DNA of 64,000 nt from Hypomesus transpacificus (Eukaryota > Chordata > Actinopteri > Osmeriformes > Osmeridae), in assembly GCF_021917145.1 (NCBI RefSeq), contig NC_061062.1, positions 6,716,160-6,780,159 of the forward strand, in the 5' to 3' direction. Below, piece by piece: positions 38,640 to 50,779 of the stretch. Numbering within the stretch: the first letter of the stretch is position 1; every line of letters begins with the position of its first letter. Made by a program: the position numbers and the translations under genes. The notes below the pieces were generated by a model. It did not search any database. It was not told the DNA's origin and saw only the letters and a program-made list of their open reading frames with translations.

Positions 38640-40640
38640 ATACTTCCAATATGATTACACAAAAGAGCTTGTTATCCAGTAGTTTGATTTGTGATGGGTG
38701 ACATTCAGTCCTAGTTAATGAATAGTTCATAGTTACCTGTCCTCTCACTCAAGCTTGCAGCGCTTTCTCGGCAAAGAAATCCTGATTGTCTGCAGAAACA
38801 CCCTGTCTACAAGGCAGTTAGAAACACTGTATGTAGGGCGGCAGTTAGAAACACAGCAGTGCACAGTCATAACATTCCACATCTGTGCAGACTGTTCTGT
38901 GTCTGCTATGACACAACCACTGGGGGGCGACCCTGGGCAGGGGATTTTTAAGAAACTGAAACCGAAATGATTTCTGTAGGAAACAGAAAGTGATGGCCAA
39001 TAATACAAAAAAATAAGGAAAAAAAGTACAAATGTCATTCTTTAGGTGGGGTAATTCCTCTGCTTGGGAAAATGTGTACAGTTTGATCTACCAACTAGCT
39101 GGATGTGGTTCAGGGAAAAGATAGACTGAATACATCTATATAAGCACATAATGACAGTTGGATTTGGCTGCTGTTTTCTGTTGTAACCTGTTCTGAGACC
39201 TTAGACCAGCATTGGTAACTAATTAATGGCCTCCGGTCTCTGCAGCAGCTTAATATCACAAGGAGTTCTGCAAGACGGAAGGGCATCTACTGTGACTTTG
39301 GCATCAAATCCATCAACATTATCTCAGATGACACAATAAAAGATTCCAACATTCAAAATGATTACATTTTCCAATGGGCTATAAAAGATTACCCCACAGC
39401 AGTGTTCCAAGCATAGAAATATGAAAGTTACTATCTACGACTTAGAGAACCAATTGTCCACACTGTCTCAGGAACATCTCACGTCATCTCTGCCAGCCAT
39501 TTCAAATCACACGTGAATCACTGTTTATTAAACACACTTTAAACCTTTCCCTGTTTATATCTATACAGACACAGGGAATAATCTGTTGTGCTGTTGGAAC
39601 ACATGACGTGACAACCACAGTCACATCTTCCCAAGCCTACTACAACTGCACGTTAGAGATTACTGTCAAAGACCTGCTTTGGCTCTGCACACTGAAGAAG
39701 CCCACAGCTCCCTACAGATAGTGGGCAGTAACTAAGGAGCAAAGTCTTTTGCGTTTGAACTGCTGGGAAGTTTGTGTGTCAATCCCTTGATAAGTAGCTA
39801 CGAGCAAACACGCGCACGCACACACAAACACACTGCACACACTCATACACTCGGGTATTGTCAATGTTTGGTTATTCACATTTGACCACATCACTTTTCC
39901 AAAGTTTTTTTTTGCAATAACTGTCATGTGATTATGGATTACAAACAACTGCACAGGTGAGCCTGTTTTGGGGGAAGCACCTTGAGCCAAGGGCAGACAT
40001 GCAGAGCTGTGCCAGAGGAATGCCCTCCAAAACACTAGGTCACCACTCAGCTCTGGCTGGTTGTACTTCTCAAAAGGTTTGTTGAGGGGAATAGTTTGGC
40101 AGAAAGAGCTTGGATTATATGATTGTTTATTGTCTATTCATACTTTTGTAATAACATTTATAAAATAATAGTCATTCAAATAAATAAAAAGTAGCCTGAC
40201 TCATTAACACAGTTGAAGTTCGTGTAAGTTGCACTGACAATTCTTCTGAAAGCATTATTGAATTATTATGAAGAAAAGAAGTAGGCCTACAAATATACTG
40301 TTGGCCTTATAGTATTGTTCAAACGATATTTTTACTTCACTGTTGACCGACACAAAAACGTGAATGAAGTCGCAGGATATTACTCCCTTTTACTCCTCGA
40401 ATGCGCCTTGTTAGACTTGCAAATAATATGTTGCCAGACACAGTAAATTAGGAGTCATTAATTGTCATTAAAGTTTGATTCTTATATCTGAGCGAGAGAC
40501 ATGTGTTTAGCCATAACTAAAGATTGTCACAAAGACCAATTAGGCCCTACACGAGCACTTGTTGCTATTCAATGTTAATACTATTGTCTACACAATAGTG
40601 AAGATACACAATCTGATACAATTAAACAGTCTGCTCGTTT
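38640..40640 (-). other. Region upstream of mavs coding exons
   Basis: No coding exon is recognised. It is probably the first mavs intron, followed by AT-rich sequence. No transposon was recognised. Confidence 0.3.
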
Positions 40641-40647
40641 TTCTCAC

Positions 40648-40870
40648 CTTTCGTACCAGAGGTTCAGGAGTTGGTGGGTCTCTCAATCCAACGCGATCTT
40701 GCTTTCGTTATGGCCTGCACTCTTTGCTTTTAGAGGTGGATACCTTCCTATCCCGCATCCCATGATTGGTCCAGAGACCCAATTTACCGCTTATCATTGG
40801 TCGGTAAGGTTTATTTTAATTTTTATTGGTCGGCAAGGTTTTGCACGAAAATGATGACGCATTACAAGGT
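40648..40870 (-). promoter_or_regulatory. Possible mavs non-coding first exon and promoter
   Basis: On the minus strand a good donor (CGAAAG|GTGAGA) lies at 40648. Upstream of it are three CCAAT boxes (attggt on the plus strand at about 40766, 40796 and 40826). This is compatible with a 5'UTR exon spliced to the mavs coding exon 2 kb away, but there is no transcript evidence. The remaining 40.9-43.1 kb shows no gene. Confidence 0.3.
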
Positions 40871-43122
40871 TATTTTTTTCTTTCAAGACACGCAGTGGTA
40901 ATCCTGACCCTATTCTTAACCCGTTGACAGCTCTTCCGAGTGTCTCTGTTGTCACACACAAATTAACACAAACAGAATTAGCTTTATTAGTTGCCACCAG
41001 CCTTTTGTTTTCATTTATCTTGGTTTAGCTCATCTGATATTTTATATCTACCACAAACAAACCTTAAAACCACCAGTGTGGATATAGCCAGAGCCATATA
41101 AAGAGAGAGTTGCGACCGGTTGCGACACTTAAATAGACTTCCATCGAAGAATACGGAAGTAAAGCGTGTCACATGCAACCTACAGTTCTAAACGTTGTAT
41201 TTTCCAACGTTCAACCCCATTCATTTTCAGTGTTTCCGAAGCAATTTAGCTGGTGAATTGATCGTTTGATCGTAATTTGTTTATATGGCTAAGCATACTA
41301 AATTGTATAGGCTTTCACAACGTTTAGCAACTTGACGAGAGATCATACAAAGATCATTCTGACATCCAAATGGTCTGATTGCAGGATGTAGGCTAAATGA
41401 CAAATATTTGTCAGTCCCGAGTTGATCTATAACCCATGAATTTATCTGCTAGTGTATTTCAATGCACAAGGTTTACCTCATTTACCTGACAATATTATGT
41501 GGAAATCCTCCTCCATATTGTAGGCTATCGACTACAGATCCAGTTGTAGGCTGCCCATCTCCAACCAGTTGGTGGCAGTATTAACCTAAGGTTGTTCTGG
41601 AGAGGGCTGGACACTGTGGACAGCAGGCTTCAGCCTCTTGCATCCAAACTAAAAACCAATCTCATCTCCATCCTCCTACTCCTTTCTCTCCATATACGTC
41701 GGCGGTTGTCCTATGACTTAAGTAACTTCAGTAATTTGAAAGTAAACCTACACAGGTAATTAGCTAGGCCTAGAAGTGAACATACTCCAACGTCTACTGA
41801 ACTTTTAAAAACAAAACAAAAACACGATTTACGTGGTGAGTTATATAACGTAAGCTTTGATGTAGCCTATACATCGTGTTAGCAAAAAGCATTAAAGTTA
41901 AATTAAAAGAAATTCAATTGACCAGCACAACCCTAACTCAACTGATGCACAAATAGGCACTTTTGTTTTCTCGTGGATGATGTAGAAAAGTAAACCGGCA
42001 GCTTTTTAATAAGTGTAATAGTTGTGTACTGGAATAAACATGGTTTGGGTACTGCTAGATGGAGAAAGTTCAGTCCTAGTTCACTGACCAGCACAAGCAG
42101 CTAAACCCCTGAAGCACTCCATAGGCACTAGCATGTACGCGGATGTTAGCTTCATCCGCATCAGTGCTGCTAAGTGTTGGTCTTTTTGCCTTTACATTTT
42201 CATAATGGCACAGTTGCATGTTGTGTACTCGTAATGGGGCCTTGCGTGCCTCCTGGCCGCAGGCCACTGCTCACCGAGGTAGAATGCATCTGGCATTCAC
42301 GTGACCGAATGAAATAAAAGATTGGCTACCATTATATTGTTTGCAGTAATTGCAGACTTATTGAAACGAATTCAATCAGCTGATCTAACCCATCCAAGTT
42401 ACAGAGGATTGAGTAAGTGCAAAAACCTGCTTGCTAGACGGTTCTGCTGGCATCATTTTTAAACCTTTTAATTCACAGTGTTATTATTTTTAACTTTTGG
42501 GGGATGGGCTTGGCTGAAGTTGAAGGATTCGCTGGTTGGAAATGAATAAACCATACCGTATTTGTACTTATTGCCGTATTGTAGCCAGGGACAGTATAAC
42601 GCCTATAGGCTACTTAAAACGTCCTCCCACGTGCCTGGACAGGGCAGGACAGTGCAGGACAGTGCTAGAAAACTCAGTATACTTATTCTCCACCTCTGAC
42701 CTTTCAACTCTCTCTCCATTCATCCTGAAATGTCAAATCTGCTCGAGCCGCACGGGGGGCAGTGCTTTGGTGCTGAATGGAGACCGTGGAGAAAGAGGGC
42801 CCGTTTTAAAAGGAACCCAAAGGTTAACATCAATCCATCTACAGTTAAAAATAACCCCAGTAGCCATATAAAGGAATATAACAGGCTGGCTTGATCATGT
42901 ATTTGAATCATCTTCCTGCACACTAGGTCACATGGAGTGTAAGGGCTGTGATGAATCAGGGTCAGAGGAGCTGTATAGTTTCTGTTTGGCTATATGCCAG
43001 GGTACAGAGGCACTATAGCGTCTACAAGGTGTGATATTTCATAATAGTTACAGTATGTAGAACATGCACTATAAACCCAGAACAAAAACGTTGTTTTGTT
43101 AGCAGAACAAAAACGATACATG

Positions 43123-43128
43123 TTTATT
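43123..43128 (-). terminator. Candidate poly(A) signal of the GPR151-like gene
   Basis: AATAAA on the minus strand, about 370 bp after the stop at 43497. Confidence 0.4.
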
Positions 43129-43496
43129 ATTAACAAAACATTGATGTAGGCTGTATGTATTTTGTAAATTACCTTTATGAAACACATGTAAACACGTACG
43201 TATGTAAAGTATTGTCTTCTGCATCCTCAAGATATACATTTCTTGAATATTTGTATCATATTTACATCGATAGGTTAGGGTTACCGACACAGTACAGGTG
43301 ATCTTCATGCAAAAGTGAATTAATCTGATCAAAAGATGCGTAATTGATTGTAACAACAACACTGCAATTTAACGGTAGAAGTGAAACACCGTTGGGCCCT
43401 AAAGGATGAGGGGTTATTATCTTGTATAGGAACATTATTTTTTAATTTTTTTACAAAACGAAACAGGTTTTAACTGTAGAGTCAATGGTGAAATCC

Positions 43497-44720
43497 CTAC
43501 TGATTGTATTTCTCCTCTCGTTCCCAGGGAACCGGGTCATCCTGATCCTCCTCCACTGCAGTGTTCCTGCGCTCGGTCCAAAAAAGTGCCACATCCGGAA
43601 AGGTCTTTCCCGTACCGTCGACAACTTCTGGCCTCGCGGACGAGGATGCCCTTTCCAGCTCCAGCGCAGAGTTAATAACCATCGGTCCTGTCTCTGATCC
43701 GTTGCCCTCCGCTTTAGGACCTTGGCTTAGGGCGATGTGTTTGGAGGTTCTGCAAGTTAGAAAACGCCACAGGGCAGCCAGGCCCTGACGCACATCGTCG
43801 TATATGCTCAGGAAGATGATTGGGGAAAGAGCGCTACATGCATACAGGAACACCTGTGCAAAAATGACCAGACCAACAGGCGGTTTAACGTCTCCAAGCT
43901 TGATCCATGTCCATGTTCCCCATTCCGGCAAGAGCATGAAAGCGTTGGCGCCGCTGACACAGAGCATCAGAGGGATAGCCTTTGTCTGGAGTTGCGGACT
44001 GGCTGCGTGGTTCATTGTGGACTTGGTGTTGCGCAAGGCTCTGGTGTAGAATGCAAGACTGAAAAAGATCGGAATAACAAAAGTAGCAGTTGGGTAGATC
44101 TTGTTGAAGACGTTCATGAAGTCGGAGGCGCAGATCGGCATGTCATAGACGCAAAGGTCGATGTCTCCATATGGTTTTAAAGAAACAAACATCACTTGGG
44201 GTATTGGAAAGCTCATGGACGCCATCAGTATGAACACCAGAGCTCCGTACACTTTAGTCGTATTAAACAAGTCGCTTTTAGACGTGCTTGTAACAAAGTT
44301 ATGTCTAGCGTTGGTCGAGGCTGCAAGGACCAGCGATTTGGCCACCAGGCACGAGTGCTGAAACCAATCCGCTGTCTTGCAGACGAAAGTCCCCAAAGTC
44401 CAAGTCTGTCGGTAGTATGTCATCGCGCGCACAGGAGCGCACAGCACCAGGATCAACAAGTCGGTCGAGTTTAGGGTGACGAGGAGCGCTTTCAATTCGG
44501 ACCCCCTTCCAGTTCTAAAATCGTGAGTGAGAATCAGTAGCACGAGCAGATTCCCCAATCCTCCTGTCACACTAATCCCTACTAGGATGGCAGGTAGAAC
44601 CGTCTTGGTGTTTTCCTCTGGGAGCAGTTGAGCCCCTCCAGCAAAGTCAAGAAATGACATGTTTTTCGGCCAATCAATATTCATATTTTTGTCCTTTCTA
44701 TTTCCAGCAATATTTTTCAA
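43497..44720 (-). CDS. gpr151: Orphan G-protein-coupled receptor, GPR151-like
   Basis: Single-exon gene, 407 aa, with seven hydrophobic segments. Visible class A landmarks: N in GNLLVL (TM1), D in STDLLIL (TM2), a Cys in FVCKTADWF (TM3) pairing with the Cys in DLCVYDMP (second extracellular loop). Departures: the TM3 end reads TNARHNF with no DRY motif, and TM7 has SPIIFLSIYD instead of NPxxY. The N-terminus (MSFLDFAGG) and the far C-terminus (PDVALFWTERR, DDPVPWERE) match my recollection of human GPR151, whose relatives include the galanin receptors. In mammals and fish GPR151 is expressed in habenular neurons. Two Met codons upstream of MNIDWPKN make the exact start uncertain. It could be a fish-specific paralogue. 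Confidence 0.85.
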   Translation of the reverse strand: MKNIAGNRKDKNMNIDWPKNMSFLDFAGGAQLLPEENTKTVLPAILVGISVTGGLGNLLVLLILTHDFRTGRGSELKALLVTLNSTDLLILVLCAPVRAMTYYRQTWTLGTFVCKTADWFQHSCLVAKSLVLAASTNARHNFVTSTSKSDLFNTTKVYGALVFILMASMSFPIPQVMFVSLKPYGDIDLCVYDMPICASDFMNVFNKIYPTATFVIPIFFSLAFYTRALRNTKSTMNHAASPQLQTKAIPLMLCVSGANAFMLLPEWGTWTWIKLGDVKPPVGLVIFAQVFLYACSALSPIIFLSIYDDVRQGLAALWRFLTCRTSKHIALSQGPKAEGNGSETGPMVINSALELERASSSARPEVVDGTGKTFPDVALFWTERRNTAVEEDQDDPVPWEREEKYNQ

Positions 44721-44791
44721 AAACGTTCAATTTGGAAGTGCTGACATGAACCAGCCGCTTCCACCTCCCAGTACAACCCAGATAGAAGGAA

Positions 44792-44816
44792 CTGTCCACG
44801 ACCCCGTGGTGCTGAA
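44792..44816 (-). promoter_or_regulatory. RE1/NRSF-like element with wide half-site spacing
   Basis: On the minus strand the left half-site TTCAGCACC (44816-44808) is followed, after a 10-bp spacer, by the right half-site GGACAG (44797-44792). The canonical RE1 spacer is about 2 bp; expanded-spacer RE1 sites bound by REST are known. The element lies about 75-95 bp upstream of the receptor start codon. Confidence 0.45.
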
Positions 44817-45802
44817 ATACCGCTGATGCGCCACGATGCTACCAGTGGGAGAGCTGGCAGGTGCGCTATTTTAAGTGCTGCCATTTAGTGTCGTCAACCG
44901 CTCGCGTCATTTGATCGCTGTGGCCTGAGGCTACATCCAACCCAAATCTAGAAGAGCCTACTTTAACTGCAAACTAGCATCCTGATGCGGGATACGTTAA
45001 AACCTTTGTAAAATTCTATGTTCCAACTGTATTTAGGTCGTATTTGACTCCTTAACGTATACTCTAACTTATTAACTATAATAACTTGTTATTGGCACAT
45101 ATACGAGACAAATTGTAATCTCGTTGACTCAAACGAGTTACTCTTTGAAGAGACAACAATGAAATGCATGTGGTTGTGTATTCTGTGTATGTTTGTGCGT
45201 GTGTGTGCGTGTGTGTGAGTGGAGGGGGGAGTAACCTTTTCCGCTGTATTCAGAAGGGACTGTCAGGTTGTCAGTAATGTACTCCCTAGGGGTGATGGTG
45301 ACCCAGCTCTTCTCTCGGCCCTCAGACCATCTTCTCTGACCGGATTCCTGCAGGAGATTCCAATGCAAGGTGCGCTGCTTTGTTGTGAGGAGCATTTGCG
45401 ATAGACTGTATTTAGCCTCGGGGTGTGCGGAGGGTGCCCACTCAACCACTGTCACCTCCTATGAGACTGCCTGTTGCTAGGAGACCTGGGCCATCGTCGC
45501 TGAATAGTGAGGTTGGTGAGGGGAGCATGAGGAACTACTAACTAACTACTTATTGTTACTACTACAACTACTAACTACTTATGAATGTTATTACTACTAT
45601 TTACTTATTATTACTACTACTAACTATTATCAGTACAGTACTACTGCTAGGCTTACTAACAATCTATTATTATAACTATTACTACCACTTACCACTTACT
45701 AACAATTTATTATTATTATAACTACTACTACATCTAATTAGTGTTACTATTACTACTACTTGTTGTGCTACTTATTATTATTAACTACTGTTTTATATAC
45801 AG

Positions 45803-46415
45803 ACAGCTCTCTGGAGGGGTAGCAGGGGCACACAGAGAGCTCTCTGGAGGGGTAGCAGGGGCACACAGAGAGCTCTCTGGAGGGGTAGCAGGGGCACACA
45901 GAGAGCTCTCTGGAGGGGTAGCAGGGGCACACAGAGAGCTCTCTGGAGGGGTAGCAGGGGCACACAGAGAGCTCTCTGGAGGGGTAGCAGGGGCACACAG
46001 AGAGCTGTCTGGAGGGGTAGCAGGGGCACACAGAGAGCTGTCTGGAGGGGTAGCAGGGGCACACAGAGAGCTCTCTGGAGGGGTAGCAGGGGCACACAGA
46101 CAGCTCTCTGGAGGGGTAGCAGGGGCACACAGAGAGCTCTCTGGAGGGGTAGCAGGGGCACACAGAGAGCTCTCTGGAGGGGTAGCAGGGGCACACAGAG
46201 AGCTGTCTGGAGGGGTAGCAGGGGCACACAGAGAGCTCTCTGGAGGGGTAGCAGGGGCACACAGAGAGCTCTCTGGAGGGGTAGCAGGGGCACACAGAGA
46301 GCTCTCTGGAGGGGTAGCAGGGGCACACAGAGAGCTCTCTGGAGGGGTAGCAGGGGCACACAGAGAGCTCTCTGGAGGGGTAGCAGGGGCACACAGAGAG
46401 CTGTCTGGAGGGGCA
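45803..46415. repeat. 33-bp minisatellite
   Basis: About 18.5 copies of a unit with ctctctggaggggtagcagg then ggcacacagag. Variation is limited to a few positions (ctctct versus ctgtct; gagag versus gacag). Because 33 is divisible by three, all frames are open; this is not evidence of coding. Confidence 0.97.
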
Positions 46416-46482
46416 GTGGCTGCTGTTTTTGTGTCCTAGCCTACTCTGGGTGAATCAGATGCTCCCCAAGGCTCTGATGAGA

Positions 46483-46484
46483 GA

Positions 46485-46546
<62 letters not shown>
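46483..46546. repeat. (GA)n microsatellite
   Basis: About 30 uninterrupted GA dinucleotides, followed by imperfect GA-rich sequence to 46580. Confidence 0.97.
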
Positions 46547-47078
46547 CAAATAGAGCAAGGAGAGACAGAGAGAGAGCGAGGGAGAATGGGAGAAAACATT
46601 AACAAAGAGTTTTTTGAGAGTCTAAATGAATGGGGTAGTGCTTCCCTGGGAGACAGTACTCTCCCTCAGACAGGATCCCAAGTTGTTTTCAGACCACAGG
46701 GACCATATGTTTAAAAGCAGACATATGCCAGTTTTGATCTGTTTCTAGAATTCCTTGATGCAGAAATGCTCTTGCATTGTAAGCAGGCTGCCCCCTACGT
46801 TACAGTAAGTGCAGTTAATAAAAAACACAGCCAAGCCAAGAACAAAACCAGGAAGCCGTGATGATTTTTTAATACTTTCCTATGGTTGTATATAATTTTT
46901 GATTGGAGAAGTGACTACCAGTGCTTGTTCAACCACTGATGTGCATGTTGAGGGACTTGTTCATGTGACATGTCCACTGTTGCACACAGATCACATTATC
47001 TCCAGCAAGCAGAGTGACAGTTACCAAGGCAATGCATTAGGAAATCAGTAAACCTGCAAACAGACTCCGACAGTGTCC

Positions 47079-47765
47079 ATCTCTCCTCCACCCACCCCTC
47101 CTCTGAGCCTCTCTCCTCCACCCACCCCTCCTCTGAGCCCCTGTCCTCCACCCACCCCTCCTCTGAGCCCCTCTCCTCCACCCACCCCTCCTCTGAGCCT
47201 CTCTCCTCCACCCACCCCTCCTCTGAGCCTCTCTCCTCCACCCACCCCTCCTCTGAGTCTTTCTCCTCCACCCACCCCTCCTCTGAGCCCCTCTCCTCCA
47301 CCCACCCCTCCTCTGAGCCCCTCTCCTCCACCCACCCCTCCTCTGAGTCCCTCTCCTCCACCCACCCCTCCTCTGAGCCCCTCTCCTCCACCCACCCCTC
47401 CTCTGAGCCTGAGCCCCTCTCCTCCACCCACCCCTCCTCTGAGCCCCTCTCCTCCACCCACCCCTCCTCTGAGCCCCTGTCCTCCACCCACCCCTCCTCT
47501 GAGCCCCTCTCCTCCACACACCCCTCCTCTGAGCCCCTCTCCTCCACCCACCCCTCCTCTGAGCCCCTCTCCTCCACCCACCCCTCCTCTGAGTCTTTCT
47601 CCTCCACCCACCCCTCCTCTGAGCCCCTCTCCTCCACCCACCCCTCCTCTGAGCCCCTCTCCTCCACCCTCCCCTCCTCTGAGCCCCTCTCCTCCACCCA
47701 CCCCTCCTCTGAGCCCCTCTCCTCCACCCACCCCTCCTCTGAGCCTCTCTCCTCCACCCACCCAC
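47079..47765. repeat. 30-bp C-rich minisatellite
   Basis: About 22-23 copies of ctctcctccacccacccctc followed by ctctgagccc, with one 6-bp insertion near 47405. The plus strand is almost free of A and G runs, so the array is strongly strand-asymmetric. Long open frames on both strands are artefacts. Confidence 0.97.
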
Positions 47766-47825
47766 AAAGAATTCCTATTGTAAAAGGTCAAGAAATCTGA
47801 AATATCAGCCCCCCCTCTGCACCTG

Positions 47826-48021
47826 TGTAGTGTGTGACTGTGTGTATGTGACTGTGTGTGTGACTGTGTGTGTATGTGAATGTGTGTGTGTACCTTTGTG
47901 TGTGTCTGTGTGTGTGAATGTGTGTGTACGTACGTGTGTGTGTGACTGTGTGTGTGTGTGTGAATGTGTGTGTGTGTGTACCTTTGTGTGTGACAGTGTG
48001 TGTGTACCTGTGTATGTGACT

Positions 48022-48060
<39 letters not shown>

Positions 48061-48094
48061 TGTGTGTATGTACCTGTGTGTGTGACTGTGTGTG

Positions 48095-48162
<68 letters not shown>

Positions 48163-48216
48163 TGTGTGTATGTACCTGTGTGTGTGACTGTGTGTGTGTG
48201 TGTGTGTGTGTGTGCT
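47826..48216. repeat. Compound (TG)n microsatellite
   Basis: Runs of TG interrupted by recurring tacctgtgtgtgtgactgtg-like modules, with a pure run of about 25 dinucleotides near 48103-48158. Confidence 0.95.
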
Positions 48217-48637
48217 TGCAGCTAGACCTCCCACAGATTCCGTACAGACATGACAGTGACTTACCGTCACTTCAATGAACCAGCAACATGAGACACAGAC
48301 AAGGGACTTCCTGCAGATACCTGTCATGGACTTGTTGATGTCTTATAGCCTATACAGGCAAACGTGATGATATGTCACACAAAGCCCTTTGATTTAGTGT
48401 TTAGGATTTGATTTACATCAGAAGTGAATATTTATAACAGTATTTCAGTGGTCAGAGTCATGGCCTAAGACCAAGGGGTCACATTAAAAAACGGAAACAA
48501 ATTATATTTAAACATCAGTGATTGGATGCGTCAATCTAATTAATCCGTGTACACTGAATCACATTAGTTACGCTTTTGGCACCAGCGCATGAAATCGTAA
48601 TAACTTGATCAATTTATTTTGTTTTCATTTTATTATT

Positions 48638-48730
48638 CAGTCAGCTCAGGGGAGGGGGCACAGGGGGGGCCAGGGATATTTTTACAGGGGCCCTGGCCCC
48701 TGTAGGCCCCCGTGTAGAACCGCCACTGAC
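48638..48730. mobile_element. Fragment of a hAT-like element terminus
   Basis: The sequence ends in gtagaaccgccactg, the complement of a common fish hAT-type terminus, preceded by ggggccctggcccctg. No partner terminus or target duplication was found, so it is taken as a truncated copy. Confidence 0.4.
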
Positions 48731-49229
48731 TAGGACTGTAACTGCAAAGGAGAGGAACCATTTCAACTTGGTTCCAATGCTTTGACAGTTTTTCTCGATT
48801 GCTAACATACATTTCTTGAATGTTCGTTTTTCTCAAAACTCTAAACACACATGCTCACACCTTTCTAACCAGACACTTTTGACCCAAAACTAAACATTGT
48901 GGTCAAAACCATGTTATATGTCGTAGAAAACCAACCTTTGCTTTTAAATTTGACACAAAACCATCAAATACTATCAGCCTTCTGAATACCCTTTACATGT
49001 TTGCTGGGAGAAATTGATAAACTATTATAAAAAAGGTGTTTATTAACCAATTTATATAATGTGACCCTGAATTTCCACTGTTCCACTCCATCATCCGTCT
49101 GGCACCATGTGAATTGTGCAATCACACAAATACTACAATTGTCCTTCTTACAGACTGTAACATTTTCCACTCAAACATTCTACAGTACAATACAACAATT
49201 GCTTGTTGAACTATCATGCTTGTAACTAG

Positions 49230-49499
49230 CAAGGCCGGATCTACTATATGGGCAATCTGGGCAAGTGCCCAGGGGCCCTTGGGCATAGGGGGGCCCTCTG
49301 TGATCGGAGAATTGTATTTTATTTTAATTAATTTTTGACAACATCAAAACGTCACAACAAGGCCTGCTTGGCCCTCGATTTTGATAATTGTCCAATCAGA
49401 ATAAAATAAAAGTTGATTACAATTAAGTATGATGGGGGGAGGGGGGGGGCACATGAATTTCAGTGTCCAGGGGCCCTTTGGGGTACTAATCTGGCCTTG
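49230..49499. mobile_element. hAT-type MITE, 270 bp, with 8-bp target duplication
   Basis: Terminal inverted repeats caaggccggatctac (left) and the complement of taatctggccttg (right) bound a 270-bp non-coding element. It is flanked by perfect copies of gtaactag at 49222-49229 and 49500-49507. An 8-bp duplication is the hallmark of hAT transposition. Subterminal aggggccctt-like motifs occur in opposite orientation at each end. No transposase is encoded. Confidence 0.85.
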
Positions 49500-50171
49500 G
49501 TAACTAGTGGTCATTGTAATGTACTGAAAGTCACCAACACAAATTTGCCAAGAGGGAACTTGTGGAAAAAAGAAAAAGGCCTGAGAAAACAAGGAAATCA
49601 ACAGAGTGTTTCCCCCCAAGGTAGGAGGGGCAGAGTAGCTTAATTAAAGACAATCGAACGTCAATCGATGCAGCTCTAAAACGGCTCAGGTTTAGCTTTG
49701 CTCTCAGTCCAGCTTCCCTCTCTTAATGTCATACCGTGCTGCTCGCCAGCATGTTCTGCTGCTGCCCCCTAGTGACACCACAGTGCATCTGTCACGCTGC
49801 ATATAGGATTGTGTGCTTGTAGAATCACACAAAACTGACTAAAACCTATAGTAAAAAAAAAACGTCTATCTGTACAAAAAGGCTGCACAACTGTAAATGC
49901 TGAGCGTGTCTCTGCACACCTGCACATGGCATTAAGAAAGCAGGCTAAACCAAGTTAGGCAACAAAATGATCTATATATTTTGAACAAATTAACAAATTA
50001 TTCTCTCCTTTTTCTGCAATCCTTTGCTCCTCCCCTTCTCTATCCTTTCCCCCTGCTCTCCACTCGATCCCAAATGCTGGATAAATAAACCAACCATAAT
50101 GACGTTAACATAGATTCACCGGTAAAAACAGGCTTTTCAGAAATACCGTTGTCTACGTTGTAGGCCTATCC

Positions 50172-50480
50172 CAGAGGTCGGCAACCTGCGGCTCTTGAGA
50201 CGCATGTCCCATAATGCAGTCACATGTCACACTGTCTTCTTTAGATTGAACGCTGGAGAGCGGCAGAGTACCATTATGTAAAAGCGCCTGACAGATGCAC
50301 GGCCTTAACTTTACCAGCAGAGGGCGAGTGGCCTCTCTCTCCATCAAGGTGGACATGTCTGTGAAGAATGGGCAGCTTGAAAGAACGTCGTGATGTTTGA
50401 AGGTTCCATTAAGCCTTTTCTGCCCGTTTGGGGTTGAATACAACCAACAGCAAAATAAAGTTTGTTGTGGCAAACTGCTA
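50172..50480. mobile_element. Possible degenerate hAT (Charlie-like) remnant
   Basis: Begins cagaggtcggcaacctgcgg, the typical outer end of Charlie/ZBED-type hAT elements. The right boundary is unclear, although taggcct occurs in both flanks. Confidence 0.4.
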
Positions 50481-50555
50481 GGCCTGTGATCTTGACCTTA
50501 AACAGTGGACAGACACAAACACACCATGTGGCTTTACACTGAGAAGCACCCCCCC

Positions 50556-50589
<34 letters not shown>

Positions 50590-50779
50590 GAGATTCATGT
50601 AAACACACACACTGACACACACACATAAAAACACAAACTGATTAAACTTGGGTTTTCCATGCATACACAGGAAAATGTCATTTTTGTTTAATCTAGATGA
50701 CTTGTAGGTTGTTGCCTTGATGCATACAATCATGCCCCGCATCAGCCTCCGTACATAATGAAAAGGGCTTATCAGGATT

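Noticed and set aside
45741-46439. Long open frames on both strands (ELSGGVAGAHR repeats)
   Set aside because: Produced by a 33-bp tandem repeat whose length is divisible by three; no start context, domain or splice structure.
47037-47791. Several open frames of 240-250 codons on both strands
   Set aside because: Low-complexity frames across the 30-bp C-rich minisatellite; open in all frames simultaneously.
50153-50473. Minus-strand frame within the hAT-like remnant
   Set aside because: No recognisable transposase motif; likely chance frame in a degenerate element.
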